Shown here in pieces: positions 16,388 to 26,302 of a stretch of 44,176 bases of DNA. Within the stretch, counting starts at the first letter, position 1. Every line of letters starts with the position of its first letter. The notes under the pieces are model-generated. The model was not told the DNA's origin, ran no database searches, and was given only the letters and a program-made list of their open reading frames with translations. Both the position numbers and the translations under genes were made by a program. Source of the DNA: an uncultured Parasphingopyxis sp. (GTDB lineage Bacteria; Pseudomonadota; Alphaproteobacteria; Sphingomonadales; Sphingomonadaceae); NCBI RefSeq assembly GCF_937129435.1, contig NZ_CAKZNF010000081.1, forward strand, positions 1-44,176, in the 5' to 3' direction.

Positions 16388-17865
16388 ACGAGGAAGTCAA
16401 AATCCAGGACGCCGAGGCGCGGGCCGCCGCGAAAAAGGCGGAAACCTATGAATTCGGCTGGTCGTCGGACATCGAGTCGGATTTCGCGCCCAAGGGGCTG
16501 AACGAGGACACGGTACGCTTCATTTCGGCGAAGAAGAAAGAGCCCGAATGGATGCTCGACTGGCGGCTCAAGGCCTTCCGGCTCTGGCAGGAGATGGAAG
16601 AGCCGGACTGGGCGAAGCTCGACATCCCGATGATCGATTACCAGGACGCCTATTATTACGCCGAGCCGAAAAAGAAGCCCGAACTCGAATCGCTCGACGA
16701 GCTCGATCCCGATATCCGCGAGACGTATGAGAAGCTCGGCATCCCGATCGAGGAGCAAAAGGTGCTCGCGGGTGTCAAAGGCGCCAGAAAAGTTGCCGTC
16801 GATGCGGTGTTCGACAGCGTCAGCGTCGCCACGACCTTCCGCGAGGAGCTGTCCAAGGCCGGCGTCATCTTCATGTCGATTTCCGAGGCGATCCGCGAAT
16901 ATCCCGACCTGGTCCGCAAATGGCTCGGCAAGGTCGTACCCTCGAAGGACAATTTCTTCTCGCAGCTCAACGGCGCGGTCTTTTCCGACGGCACCTTCGT
17001 CTACATTCCCGAAGGTGTCCGCTGCCCGATGGAGCTTTCCACCTATTTCCGGATCAATGCCGAAAATACCGGGCAGTTCGAGCGCACGCTGATCGTCGCC
17101 GACAAGGGGAGCTATGTCTCCTATCTCGAAGGCTGCACCGCACCGATGCGCGACGAGAACCAGCTGCACGCCGCGGTCGTCGAGCTGATCGCGCTCGACG
17201 ATGCCGAGATCAAATATTCGACCGTCCAGAACTGGTATCCGGGCGACAAGGACGGCAAGGGCGGCATCTACAATTTCGTGACCAAGCGCGGCCTGTGCCA
17301 AGGCAGGAACAGCAAGATCAGCTGGACGCAGGTCGAGACGGGCAGCGCGATCACCTGGAAATATCCGAGCTGCGTCTTGAACGGCGAAAACAGCGTCGGC
17401 GAATTCTATTCGGTCGCGCTCACGAACAACCATCAGCAGGCGGATACCGGCACGAAGATGATCCACAACGGCGCGAACACGCGTTCGACGATCATCTCCA
17501 AGGGCATCAGCGCGGGCAAGTCCGACAACACCTATCGCGGGCTGGTACGGGTGGGCCCGCGCGCCGAGAATGTCCGCAACTTTACCCAGTGCGACAGCCT
17601 GCTGCTCGGCGACGAATGCGGCGCGCACACCGTGCCCTATATCGAGGTAAAGAACCCGACCGCGCAGATCGAGCATGAGGCGACGACGAGCAAGATCAGC
17701 GACGACCAGCTCTTCTACGCCATGCAGCGCGGCCTCGACGAAGAGGCGGCGGTGGCGCTGATCGTCAACGGCTTCGCCAAGGAAGTGCTGAAAGAACTGC
17801 CGATGGAATTCGCGGTGGAAGCGCAGAAGCTTCTGGCTATTTCGCTGGAGGGGTCCGTTGGCTGA
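16384..17865 (+). CDS. sufB: Fe-S cluster assembly scaffold SufB
   Basis: A 493-residue core scaffold of the SUF system. With SufC and SufD it forms the SufBC2D complex on which sulfur from SufS is built into a new iron-sulfur cluster. Conserved stretches include [58 protein letters not shown] and [19 protein letters not shown], the last holding the cysteine used in cluster assembly, followed by [17 protein letters not shown]. The start at 16384 has AGGAGG about 7 nt upstream and overlaps the regulator stop. The next small gene begins inside the sufB stop region after GGAGGGG. Confidence 0.97.
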   Translation: MNEEVKIQDAEARAAAKKAETYEFGWSSDIESDFAPKGLNEDTVRFISAKKKEPEWMLDWRLKAFRLWQEMEEPDWAKLDIPMIDYQDAYYYAEPKKKPELESLDELDPDIRETYEKLGIPIEEQKVLAGVKGARKVAVDAVFDSVSVATTFREELSKAGVIFMSISEAIREYPDLVRKWLGKVVPSKDNFFSQLNGAVFSDGTFVYIPEGVRCPMELSTYFRINAENTGQFERTLIVADKGSYVSYLEGCTAPMRDENQLHAAVVELIALDDAEIKYSTVQNWYPGDKDGKGGIYNFVTKRGLCQGRNSKISWTQVETGSAITWKYPSCVLNGENSVGEFYSVALTNNHQQADTGTKMIHNGANTRSTIISKGISAGKSDNTYRGLVRVGPRAENVRNFTQCDSLLLGDECGAHTVPYIEVKNPTAQIEHEATTSKISDDQLFYAMQRGLDEEAAVALIVNGFAKEVLKELPMEFAVEAQKLLAISLEGSVG

Positions 17866-18040
17866 GAATTATTCTGCAATGACGGTCAATGAGCGCCTTT
17901 TCGCTGCCGGATTGCTGGACGAGTATGATCTGGCGAAGGCGTCCGGCGAACGCGACCGGATCAATGCTGTCCTGCGCCAAGTCGGATTGCAACAGGATGC
18001 CAAGGGCATGAATCGGCAAATTAAAGGAAGTGTCGGATGA
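17858..18040 (+). CDS. Small conserved-looking protein in the suf operon
   Basis: A 60-residue protein starting at TTG 17858, inside the last codons of sufB, with GGAGGGG 5 nt upstream. An ATG at 17879 is an alternative start that keeps the compact core [20 protein letters not shown] ... [14 protein letters not shown]. The core looks like a small helical protein, with no signal peptide and no cysteine. The stop overlaps the next start (ATGA). I do not recognise a family. Translational coupling on both sides argues that it is real. Confidence 0.65.
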   Translation: MAENYSAMTVNERLFAAGLLDEYDLAKASGERDRINAVLRQVGLQQDAKGMNRQIKGSVG

Positions 18041-18336
18041 GTATTGCCGCAGCCCTATTTTTGCTCCTCCAAGGGGCAACCGAACCCTGCCCTGGCGCGC
18101 TTGAGTTCCGCAGCGATTACGGTCCGGCCGCGGTGCAGGCGGAGGTCTATGCGCAGTGCATCGGTGCCAACGGGCTGCCGAGTGAGGCTGAGCTGCCTGC
18201 GCGGCTCGCGGCCTGCGAAGGCGAACGCACGGCGAGCGCGGCGGCGCTGTATCAGCCGCAGGCATTCGACTGGGTGGACCGGATGGCGGCGCGCTATCCG
18301 GGCTGCGCCGTCCCGATCCATGTGAAGGCGCGATAG
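18037..18336 (+). CDS. Small exported protein in the suf operon
   Basis: A 99-residue protein with a short signal peptide ([17 protein letters not shown]). The mature part has four cysteines (EPCPGAL, YAQCIGANG, LAACEGE, YPGCAVPI), which could form disulfides in the periplasm. AAAGGAAG precedes the ATG, which overlaps the upstream stop. Function is unknown. It and the next gene encode exported proteins inside an operon whose other products are cytosolic. Confidence 0.65.
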   Translation: MSIAAALFLLLQGATEPCPGALEFRSDYGPAAVQAEVYAQCIGANGLPSEAELPARLAACEGERTASAAALYQPQAFDWVDRMAARYPGCAVPIHVKAR

Positions 18337-18360
18337 GCGCGTCGACGAGAGGACAATGAA

Positions 18361-18971
18361 ATGAAGTTGCTTGGCATTTCCATTGCGGCCCTGATGGCCA
18401 CCGCTGCCGCGCCCGCCCTCGCGCAGGACGATGAGCCCGATGGCGAGCCCAATCTCGAAGCCATCGACCTGCTGTTCGGCGACCAGGTCGTTACCGGCGG
18501 CGAAGACGATGACGGCGATGCGGCCGAGGAAGACGCCGCCATTGCCGATGACGATGGCATGGACAGCGAAGCCGAACCGCCAGCGGACGAGGAAATCACC
18601 GACCCTGATGAAGCGGTCGAAACGGAAGAGGAACGGGAGATCTCCGACCTGACCCGCGCGCTGCACGGCTATGAGGATTGCGCCATCGCGGCAGGTGCCA
18701 GCCTGATCGAACAGGGCTATGAGCCCGAACAGGCGGGCGAGCAGAGTGTGCTCAGCTGCTCCGGCGCCCGCGCGGCCTATGTCAACGCCTTCTATTTCGA
18801 ACTACTGCCCCGCTATCCGGGCGCCGCGGAGACCGAAGTCCGCGCCAGCGCTGAGCGGCTGACCCAGCAGACCGACCGCGCCGTCGCCGCGCTCGTCGCG
18901 CGCGAAGCGCCGAATTACCAGCCGCCTGCCGAAGACGAGCCGGCGGCCGAAGACGAGGAAGAAATCAGCGA

Positions 18972-18975
<4 letters not shown>
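18361..18975 (+). CDS. Exported acidic protein in the suf operon
   Basis: A 204-residue protein with a typical signal peptide (MKLLGISIAALMATAAAPAL, cut after ALAQ). The first half of the mature chain (about 22-95) is extremely rich in Asp and Glu and probably disordered. The second half is helical with two cysteines (YEDCAIAAG, VLSCSGARAAYV), and the tail is again acidic. The cysteine-bearing half may be related to the preceding small protein, since both show a Cys-x(n)-Cys helical layout, but I cannot demonstrate homology. The stop overlaps the sufC start (ATGA). Function is unknown; the acidity suggests binding of cations or basic proteins, which is speculation. Confidence 0.7.
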
Positions 18976-19726
<751 letters not shown>

Positions 19727-19727
<1 letters not shown>

Positions 19728-19918
19728 TGTCGACCGGCTTCCTTCTTTCTTCGCGCGATAGCGCAATCCGGATGCGTCGAATTGTCTCACGCAAAGACGC
19801 AAAGACGCAAAGAAGGTGGTTGCAGCGTAGCGCTCTTCGCGTCTTTGCGTCTTTGCGTGATTCAAATATCGGCGTTTCAAATGAGAAGACCGGCTTGCGC
19901 CGGCTTGGCACGACATGA
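19727..19918 (+). other. 63-codon ORF between sufC and sufD, mostly a repeat
   Basis: This frame starts on the sufC stop (TAATG, with GGAGG upstream) and ends on the sufD start (ATGA), so ribosomes could pass from sufC to sufD through it. Most of it is the ACGCAAAGACGC palindrome, and the sequence (RKDAKTQRRWLQRSALRVFA) is basic and low in complexity, unlike a folded protein. It is probably a relic or bridge created when the repeat entered the operon, not a functional protein. Confidence 0.4.
19787..19860. repeat. ACGCAAAGACGC hairpin repeat, copy 2
   Basis: Left arm TCACGCAAAGACGC plus a tandem CAAAGACG unit mirrors right arm GCGTCTTTGCGTGA with its own tandem, giving a stem of over 20 bp. 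It lies between sufC and sufD, so the suf message carries a large hairpin within the operon. The other copy is at 7402-7475. Confidence 0.85.
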
Positions 19919-20676
19919 ACGAAACGCTCCCCCTTCCCACCCGCCGCGACGAGGCGTGGCGCTATGCCGATCTCGGCGCGCTCGAAAGCGTCTGGGCCGA
20001 CATTGCCGGACAGCGCGAGACGATCGACGTGCCTGCCGGCGAAACGGCATCGCGGCAGATCGTGCTCGAAGCAGCGGAACCGAATGTTTCCGTTCGCACG
20101 CTCGACGTCCATGTCGGCAAGGGCGGGCGGTTCGCGCTGCATTGCCTCGCCATCGATACCGATTACGGACGGATTGCGGTCGATGTCCGGCTTGAGGACG
20201 GCGCGCATTTCGAACTGGGCGGCGCGATCCTCGGCGGCTGCGAGCGGACGCTCGAGATCGTCACCGATGTCCGCCATGACGAGCCCAACGGCACGTCGAA
20301 CCAGGTCGTGCGCTCGGTGCTCGCGGATAAAGCGACGGGCAGCTTTCTCGGCCGCATCGGCGTCGCGCGCCACGCGCAGAAGACCGACGCCGCGCAGTCG
20401 GTGAAGGCGATGCTGCTCGATCGCAGCGCGACCGCCAACGCCAAGCCCGAACTCGAAATCTTCGCCGACGACGTGCTGTGCGCCCACGGTGCCACGGTCG
20501 GCGAGCTCGACAAGGCGGCGCTGTTCTACATGGCCTCGCGCGGCATTCCGCCCAAGGAGGCGCGCCGGCTGATGCTGCAGGCGTTCATCGCCGACGCCTT
20601 TGTGAGCATGGCCGACAATGATGCGCGCGAGGCGATGGAAACAAAGGCGCTGGCTGCATTGGAGGCGCTGGTATGA
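19915..20676 (+). CDS. sufD: Fe-S cluster assembly protein SufD
   Basis: A 253-residue SufD, the partner of SufB in the SufBC2D scaffold, shorter than the 420-residue E. coli form as is common in alphaproteobacteria. The N-terminus LPTRRDEAWRYADLGAL is typical. Conserved C-terminal motifs are DRSATANAKPELEIFADDV, CAHGATVGELD and FYMASRGIPPKEARRLMLQAF, which carry the conserved His-Gly-Ala and Arg-Gly motifs of the SufB/D fold. It overlaps sufS by 4 nt. Confidence 0.95.
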   Translation: MNETLPLPTRRDEAWRYADLGALESVWADIAGQRETIDVPAGETASRQIVLEAAEPNVSVRTLDVHVGKGGRFALHCLAIDTDYGRIAVDVRLEDGAHFELGGAILGGCERTLEIVTDVRHDEPNGTSNQVVRSVLADKATGSFLGRIGVARHAQKTDAAQSVKAMLLDRSATANAKPELEIFADDVLCAHGATVGELDKAALFYMASRGIPPKEARRLMLQAFIADAFVSMADNDAREAMETKALAALEALV

Positions 20677-21896
20677 ACGTCGCCGTTACGCCGCGAGAGG
20701 ACGCAAAGGCGCTCGACCGCCGCGCCGACTTCCCGGCGATCCCCGAAGGCTGGGCCTATCTCGATACGGCCGCGACGGCGCAGAAGCCGCAGGCGGTGAT
20801 CGACGCGATCACGCGTGGCTATGGCGAGACCTATGCGACCGTCCATCGCGGCGTCTATGCACGCTCGGCGGATATGACGGTCGCCTATGAAGCGGCGCGC
20901 AGGCGGGTTGCCGATTTCATCGGCGGCAAGGAGGGCGAGATCGTCTTCGTGCGCGGCGGGACGGAGGCGGTGAACCTCGTCGCCAACAGCTGGGGCGGCG
21001 TAAATATCGGCGCCGGCGACCGGATCATGCTGTCGACGCTAGAGCATCACGCGAATATCGTCCCGTGGCAGTTGCTCGCCGAGCGGACGGGCGCAAAGAT
21101 CGACGTCTGCCCGCTGACCGAAGACGGGCGGATCGATCTCGATGCGATGGCCGACATGCTGACCGAGACGCACAAGCTCGTCGCACTCGCGCATGTCTCG
21201 AACGTGCTCGGCTCGGTGCTCGACGGCAAGCGTGCCGCCGATCTCGCGCATGGCGTCGGCGCGAAGCTGCTCCTCGATGGCTGCCAGGCCGCGCCGCGCA
21301 TGCCCGTCGACGTCGCCGCGCTCGATTGCGATTTCTACGTCTTTTCCGGGCACAAGCTCTACGGCCCGACGGGCATCGGCGCGCTTTGGGCGCGGGCCGA
21401 GATCCTCGACGCGATGCCGCCCTGGGAAGGCGGCGGCGCGATGATCGACAAGGTGAGCTTCGAAGGCACGACCTTCGCCCCGCCGCCGCAGCGCTTCGAG
21501 GCCGGAACGCCGCATATCGTCGGCGCGCTCGGGCTGCATGCGGCGATCGATTATGTCGAAGCCATCGGGCTCGACGATATCGCGCTGCACGAGAACGCAT
21601 TGGTGACGGAGGCGCGCGAGGCGCTGTCCCAGATCAATTCGGTGCGGCTGTTCGGGCCGGACGATTCGGCCGGGATCGTCAGCTTCGGCATCGAGGGGGT
21701 TCATCCCCACGACATCGGCACCATATTGGACGAAGAGCAGGTGGCGATCCGCGCCGGCCACCATTGCGCGCAGCCGCTGATGGCGCATCTCGGCGTCGAC
21801 GCCACGGCGCGCGCGAGCTTCGGCGTCTACAACAACAGCGACGACGTCGCCGCTTTGGTGCGCGGGATCGAGCGCGTGACACGAATTTTCGGATAG
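20673..21896 (+). CDS. sufS: Cysteine desulfurase SufS
   Basis: A 407-residue class V PLP enzyme (type II desulfurase) that removes sulfur from cysteine and supplies it to the SUF scaffold. Lys228 in SGHKLYGPTG binds PLP, and Cys365 in RAGHHCAQPLM is the catalytic persulfide residue. Other motifs are YLDTAATAQKP, NVHRGVY-like TVHRGVYARSA, and LEHHANIVPWQ. No sufE is seen in this window. A sufU-like gene is also absent, so the sulfur carrier is presumably elsewhere. Starts within the sufD stop (ATGA). Confidence 0.97.
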   Translation: MNVAVTPREDAKALDRRADFPAIPEGWAYLDTAATAQKPQAVIDAITRGYGETYATVHRGVYARSADMTVAYEAARRRVADFIGGKEGEIVFVRGGTEAVNLVANSWGGVNIGAGDRIMLSTLEHHANIVPWQLLAERTGAKIDVCPLTEDGRIDLDAMADMLTETHKLVALAHVSNVLGSVLDGKRAADLAHGVGAKLLLDGCQAAPRMPVDVAALDCDFYVFSGHKLYGPTGIGALWARAEILDAMPPWEGGGAMIDKVSFEGTTFAPPPQRFEAGTPHIVGALGLHAAIDYVEAIGLDDIALHENALVTEAREALSQINSVRLFGPDDSAGIVSFGIEGVHPHDIGTILDEEQVAIRAGHHCAQPLMAHLGVDATARASFGVYNNSDDVAALVRGIERVTRIFG

Positions 21897-21903
21897 GGTG
21901 GGA

Positions 21904-22440
21904 ATGATGGACGACGAACCCCGCAAGATCGAAACACAAGAGGTCGACAGCGTCGACAAGCCCGCCCGGGCCAGAGTCGAAGACGCCGACACCAGCGAAC
22001 CGGTTGTCGCGCCTTCGCCCTTCGAGGCGCAGGATCTGGAAGAACGCGATCCGCGCGAGGAACTGGCGCGCAAGAAGGACTATCTCGAAGGCTTTTTGGC
22101 GCAGCAGCCGAAGCCCGATCCCGACGCGGAAGAGGCGGACGATCTCGAAGGCGCCGTGGTCGCCGCGATCAAGGAAATCTACGACCCTGAAATCCCGGTG
22201 AACATCTACGATCTCGGCCTGATCTACGGTGTCGAGGTGACCGCCGACAAGGAAGCGATCGTCACGATGACGCTGACGACGCCGCATTGCCCGGTCGCCG
22301 AGTCGATGCCCGGCGAAGTCGAATTGCGCGTCGGCGCCGTGCCCGGCGTTGGCCATGCCGAGGTCAATCTCGTCTGGGACCCGCCGTGGAGCCCGGAAAA
22401 AATGACCGATGAAGCCCGTCTCGAACTGGGGATGCTGTGA
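21904..22440 (+). CDS. sufT: SUF system protein SufT (DUF59/MIP18)
   Basis: A 178-residue protein whose C-terminal 100 residues are a DUF59/MIP18 domain, used in iron-sulfur cluster assembly or delivery. Key motifs are IKEIYDPEIPVNIYDLGLIY, the cysteine in TTPHCPVAESMP, and VNLVWDPPWSPEKMTDEARL. The first 75 or so residues are acidic and charged, probably disordered, and are not part of the domain. The start is ambiguous: ATG at 21904 or 21907 after the G-rich AGGGTGGGA, or GTG at 21898. The stop overlaps the next start (TGATG). Confidence 0.92.
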   Translation: MMDDEPRKIETQEVDSVDKPARARVEDADTSEPVVAPSPFEAQDLEERDPREELARKKDYLEGFLAQQPKPDPDAEEADDLEGAVVAAIKEIYDPEIPVNIYDLGLIYGVEVTADKEAIVTMTLTTPHCPVAESMPGEVELRVGAVPGVGHAEVNLVWDPPWSPEKMTDEARLELGML

Positions 22441-22796
22441 TGACAGACGTCAAAACCCGCGCGATACCCGCCGCACTGAATCTCACCGATGCCGCCAATG
22501 CGCGGATCGAAAAGCTGCTCGGAGACGCACCGGAAGGCACGGTCGGCCTCAAGCTGTCGACGCCGCAGCGCGGCTGTTCGGGCCTCGCCTATTCGGTCGA
22601 ATATATTTCCGAAGCCGATCCGATGGACGAGAAGATCGAAACGCCGGGCGGTGATTTCTATGTCGACGCCGCCTCGGTGCTCTATCTGATCGGGTCGACG
22701 ATGGACTGGCAGGAAGACGATTTCGTCGCCGGTTTCACCTTCGACAACCCGAACGCCACCGGCACCTGCGGCTGCGGCGAGAGCTTTACGGTCTAG
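22440..22796 (+). CDS. sufA: HesB/IscA-family Fe-S carrier SufA
   Basis: A 118-residue A-type carrier that takes clusters from the SUF scaffold to client proteins. The three conserved cysteines are in RGCSGLAYS and TGTCGCGESF. DDFVAGFTFDNPNATGTCGCG is the family signature. The start ATG at 22440 overlaps the SufT stop, with GGGGA 7 nt upstream. It is the last gene of the operon; no clear terminator is visible in 22797-22854. Confidence 0.94.
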   Translation: MTDVKTRAIPAALNLTDAANARIEKLLGDAPEGTVGLKLSTPQRGCSGLAYSVEYISEADPMDEKIETPGGDFYVDAASVLYLIGSTMDWQEDDFVAGFTFDNPNATGTCGCGESFTV

Positions 22797-22854
22797 ACCG
22801 GGGCGCGGCGCTGCGGCAGTATCGGCTCCGGTCGCGTCCGGAGGGGATATCCGC

Positions 22855-23832
22855 ATGAAGCCGTTTCGCCTGATCGCCGCCCTGTCGCTGGCCTGCGCGG
22901 CGCCGGCATACGCCAATGACAGCACCGCCGAGCTGACCGCCGGCGGCCTCGTCCTGCGGCAGAGCGAACATATCGATATGCTCGAAGAGGATTTGTACCT
23001 CTCGGCCGACGAGATTCGCGTGAACTATATCTTCCGCAATGCGTCGGATCATGACGTCACGACGATCGTCGCGTTTCCGCTGCCCGAACTCGATCTCTCC
23101 TATGACGGCGACTGGTCCTACCCCCATGATTTCGAAACCCGCGTCGAGGGCGAGTCCGTGCCGATGTCGGTCGAAACCCGCGCCTTTGTCGGTGATCGTG
23201 ACGTCACCGATCTATTGACGGCGCGGAACATCGTACTGATGCCGGGCGAGGACTGGAACGCGTACAATGCCTCGCTCGATGGGATGAGCGCCGCAGATGC
23301 CGCCGCGCTGGAGGCGGAGGGTGTGATCGATGTGAGTCGCTGGGAGGATAACGGCACCTCGCATCGCTACGTCCGGCCGATATGGACGGTGCGGCAAAGC
23401 TATTATTGGGAACAGACCTTCCCCGCCGGGGAAGAGCTGCGGATCGCCCATCGCTACGCCCCCAGCGTCGGCGGAACGGCCGGATCCGCGCTCGCCTATT
23501 CGGGTTTTCGCGAATCCGAATGGGGCCGGGAAATGATCGCCGAATATTGCATGGACGAGGATTTCCTCGCCGGCGCGCGGAACATGCTCGGCCGGTCCGA
23601 ATATGGCGGGCTCAGCGAATCGACCTTCGGCTATGTGCTGACGACCGGGGCGAACTGGCGCTCGCCCATCGGCCGGTTCCGGCTCGTCGTGGACAAGGGT
23701 TCGACCGATGCGATCGTCAGCTTCTGCGGCAGCGGGCTGAGAAGGATCGCGCCGACGCAGTTCGAAATGGTGCGCGAGAATTTTCGGCCGGAGCGCGACC
23801 TGCGCGTGATCCTCTTGGCGCCGCTCGGATAG
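22855..23832 (+). CDS. Exported DUF4424-family protein
   Basis: A 325-residue protein with a Sec signal peptide (MKPFRLIAALSLACAAPAYA, cleaved before NDSTAEL). The mature start NDSTAELTAGGLVLRQSEHI followed by LYLSADEIRVNYIFRN and TTIVAFPLPEL is the signature of the DUF4424 family of exported proteins of unknown role. The C-terminal part is beta-rich with two cysteines (EYCMDEDF, VSFCGSGL). GGAGGG precedes the ATG. It follows sufA by 58 nt on the same strand but is unrelated in function as far as can be told. Confidence 0.88.
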   Translation: MKPFRLIAALSLACAAPAYANDSTAELTAGGLVLRQSEHIDMLEEDLYLSADEIRVNYIFRNASDHDVTTIVAFPLPELDLSYDGDWSYPHDFETRVEGESVPMSVETRAFVGDRDVTDLLTARNIVLMPGEDWNAYNASLDGMSAADAAALEAEGVIDVSRWEDNGTSHRYVRPIWTVRQSYYWEQTFPAGEELRIAHRYAPSVGGTAGSALAYSGFRESEWGREMIAEYCMDEDFLAGARNMLGRSEYGGLSESTFGYVLTTGANWRSPIGRFRLVVDKGSTDAIVSFCGSGLRRIAPTQFEMVRENFRPERDLRVILLAPLG

Positions 23833-23874
23833 GGTGGAGTTTGTCAGAAACTTCCTGACGGAGGTCCGCCGCTC

Positions 23875-26190
23875 TCAAAATCCCAGCGTATACCGCATCG
23901 CGGCGCCATAATCGTCGGGCAGGGCGTCGATATGCCCCGGATCGCGGCGGTAGAAGAGATTGGCCGACAGCCAGCCGCCCCAGAGCGCGCGGCCATAGGC
24001 GGCCTCGGCATCGATTTCCCGGCCATCCGGCGCGAGGTTGAACCGCGTTTCGGAATAGCCCGGCGTCAGCGTCGCATAGTCGTAGGAGGTCGGGAGCGTC
24101 AGATCGAGACCGCCGCCATAGACGCGCAGCGGCTGGGCGAGGCGGAAGGACAGCCGGTCGTCATCGCCGAACACGCCATATTTGCTCGCATCGGCGGAGA
24201 ACGCATAGCTGCGGATCGTGCCGCCATCGATCAGGCCCGTCGTCGCATCGGCCAGCGTCCACCCATGGCGCGCATCGGCGGCGAAAGACCAGCCGTTGCC
24301 GGCATTGTAGCGCGCACCGAAATCGGCGAAGACCGATCGGCTGCCCGGATTGCCGAAGCCGTTGGCGAAACGGGCGCCGAGGACGCTCTCCTCCTCGCTT
24401 GCGTAGCTGAACGCCGCGTCCAGCCGGACGCCGCCGAACGCGCGATCGGCAGCGATCCCCGCGAGCGAATAGCGGCTGCGGCGATAGGGATCGTCGAAGG
24501 CGGTGCGATACGCATCGGCAAGGCTGTAGGCATCGCCCTGCTCCCCGAACACCGTCACGCCCGTATCGCCGATCCTGTGTCGCAGCGCGAAGCTGGTATC
24601 GGTACGCCCCGCAAAGCCGCGCGCTCCATAGGCGCTATCGGCGACGAGAAAAGCGGGGCGCACACGGCCCGAAAGTTGCGCGCCGACCGCATCGCCGCCT
24701 TGCGAAAAACCGAAGGCGATGGTCGTGTCGGGATCGATCCGCGCGGCGGCAATTCCGGCCGCGACACGCGCCCGCTCGGCATCCTCGCCGCGCAGCGACA
24801 GCCGGGCGACTTCGGCCGGGCCAGCGCCGGCATCGATCGAAACGGCTATCATCGCGTCGCGCCCTGCCGAGGTGACCGCCTGGGCGGTACCGCGCGAGCC
24901 CAGCGCGTGGACGAGATGCCGCTGCGACGGCGCGCGGCGCACCGTTTGCGCGAGATCGACGGCGAAGGCGCGGTCGAAGCCGTCGAGGATGATCGCGCCC
25001 ATGCCCGTCTGCGCGGCATCGCCCATCGGCTCGGAGAGCGTGCCGTTGCCGGTCAGGCTGATCGCCCCCGCCGATCCCGCGACGCTGGCTCCGCCCTGCG
25101 GGCTGAATGCCGCGCGCAGGTCGAGGATGCCCTGACCGTAAATCGCGTCATCCCCCGCCGCGCCGCCGTCGCGCGCGCTCGTGAAGAGAAGCTGGACGAT
25201 CTCGCGGCCGCTGAGGTTCGGAAAGGCCTGGGCCAGCAACGCCACCGCGCCCGCAATTTGCGGCGTCGAATAGGAGGTTCCCGAATAGAGAAATGTCTGC
25301 GCGTTCTGATCGAAGCTGCGGACGCGCTCTCCCAACGCGGCGAGATATACGGATTGCCCGACGCCGGCGCGGTTGGAAAATTCGCTAATCGCATCGCCAT
25401 TGCCCACCGACCCGGCAATGATGACATGGCCGTTCGCTTCGTTCGTCAAGGCGACCTGCGCCAGAAGGTCGGGGTTGGCGCCGTCCGGCGTATCGCCCTC
25501 ATTGCCGGCCGAAATCACGATGACCACGCCGGCCCGCGCCGCGCGTCCGACGGCCGCGCGCATGCCGGGCGTGGCCGCTCCGCCACCGCCGAGTGAGATA
25601 TTGATGACGCGCGCATCATTCTGCACCGCGATGTCGATCGCGGCGGCGATATCGCTTGTCAGGTGCGAGCAGCCATCCTCGCTTTCGCAGGTCCCCGGCT
25701 CGTCCGTACGCAGCGTCAGGATCGTCGCGTCGAACGCCATGCCGACGATATTCGCGTCATTGCGCGCCGCGGCGAGCACGGCGGTGACCGACGTGCCATG
25801 GCCGCCGACATCGCCGATTCCGCGATTTCCCGCCACGTCCCGCGACGCGGGGCTGACGCGCCCGTTGAACTCTGCGATCGAGGTGGCCAGACCGCTGTCG
25901 ATCACGGCCGCCGTGACACCGGCACCGGTCGCGCCATTCTCATAGGCGGTGACCGCATTGGCATGAGCGATGCCTTCGGAGCGACGGAATTCGGCGGTGT
26001 CGAAGCCTGCGCTCGGAGGAGGTGGAGGCGGCGGAGCCGGGGGTGGCGGCGCGGGCGGTGTCGGGACCACGGGTGGCGGCGGCGCCGATGCGATCCCGCC
26101 GCCACCTCCGCCCCCGCCACCACAGGCGGACAGAGCCATGCACAAGGGGAGGCTGCTCGCCAGCAGGAGGCGCGTGCGGGTCGCGATCAT
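23875..26190 (-). CDS. Subtilase (S8) autotransporter with lipoprotein-type N-terminus
   Basis: A 771-residue secreted serine protease with its own outer-membrane exporter. The signal ends with the lipobox LSAC (Cys23), followed by nine glycines and a proline-rich linker (about 36-60). The S8 catalytic triad is Asp98 (AAVIDSGL), His131 (GGHGTSV) and Ser306 (GTSYSTP); the oxyanion Asn is in ISAGNEGD. From about residue 490 the chain is an autotransporter beta-barrel with alternating strands, ending in the aromatic MRYTLGF. The passenger is therefore a surface-exposed protease. Its gene converges with the DUF4424 gene. The ribosome-binding site is weak. A lipid anchor and a barrel on one chain are seen in some other S8 autotransporters. 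Confidence 0.92.
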   Translation of the reverse strand: MIATRTRLLLASSLPLCMALSACGGGGGGGGGIASAPPPPVVPTPPAPPPPAPPPPPPPSAGFDTAEFRRSEGIAHANAVTAYENGATGAGVTAAVIDSGLATSIAEFNGRVSPASRDVAGNRGIGDVGGHGTSVTAVLAAARNDANIVGMAFDATILTLRTDEPGTCESEDGCSHLTSDIAAAIDIAVQNDARVINISLGGGGAATPGMRAAVGRAARAGVVIVISAGNEGDTPDGANPDLLAQVALTNEANGHVIIAGSVGNGDAISEFSNRAGVGQSVYLAALGERVRSFDQNAQTFLYSGTSYSTPQIAGAVALLAQAFPNLSGREIVQLLFTSARDGGAAGDDAIYGQGILDLRAAFSPQGGASVAGSAGAISLTGNGTLSEPMGDAAQTGMGAIILDGFDRAFAVDLAQTVRRAPSQRHLVHALGSRGTAQAVTSAGRDAMIAVSIDAGAGPAEVARLSLRGEDAERARVAAGIAAARIDPDTTIAFGFSQGGDAVGAQLSGRVRPAFLVADSAYGARGFAGRTDTSFALRHRIGDTGVTVFGEQGDAYSLADAYRTAFDDPYRRSRYSLAGIAADRAFGGVRLDAAFSYASEEESVLGARFANGFGNPGSRSVFADFGARYNAGNGWSFAADARHGWTLADATTGLIDGGTIRSYAFSADASKYGVFGDDDRLSFRLAQPLRVYGGGLDLTLPTSYDYATLTPGYSETRFNLAPDGREIDAEAAYGRALWGGWLSANLFYRRDPGHIDALPDDYGAAMRYTLGF

Positions 26191-26302
26191 GTTTGAACTC
26201 GCAAAATCACTCGATTGGTCCTGTGGTTATGCCTGCAATGCCTTACGCGGTGCTTAACCGCTTTGCCTTCGCCGCGCCGCGCGCCTAACAGGCTCGGCGA
26301 CC

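Noticed and set aside
23838..23860. GTCAG..CTGAC near the DUF4424 stop as a further copy of the GTCAGACT element
   Set aside because: Only a 5-bp stem is shared and both inner hairpins are missing; too short to call.
23932..25596. Long open frame opposite the autotransporter
   Set aside because: Same reason: mirror of a real gene with a complete catalytic triad.
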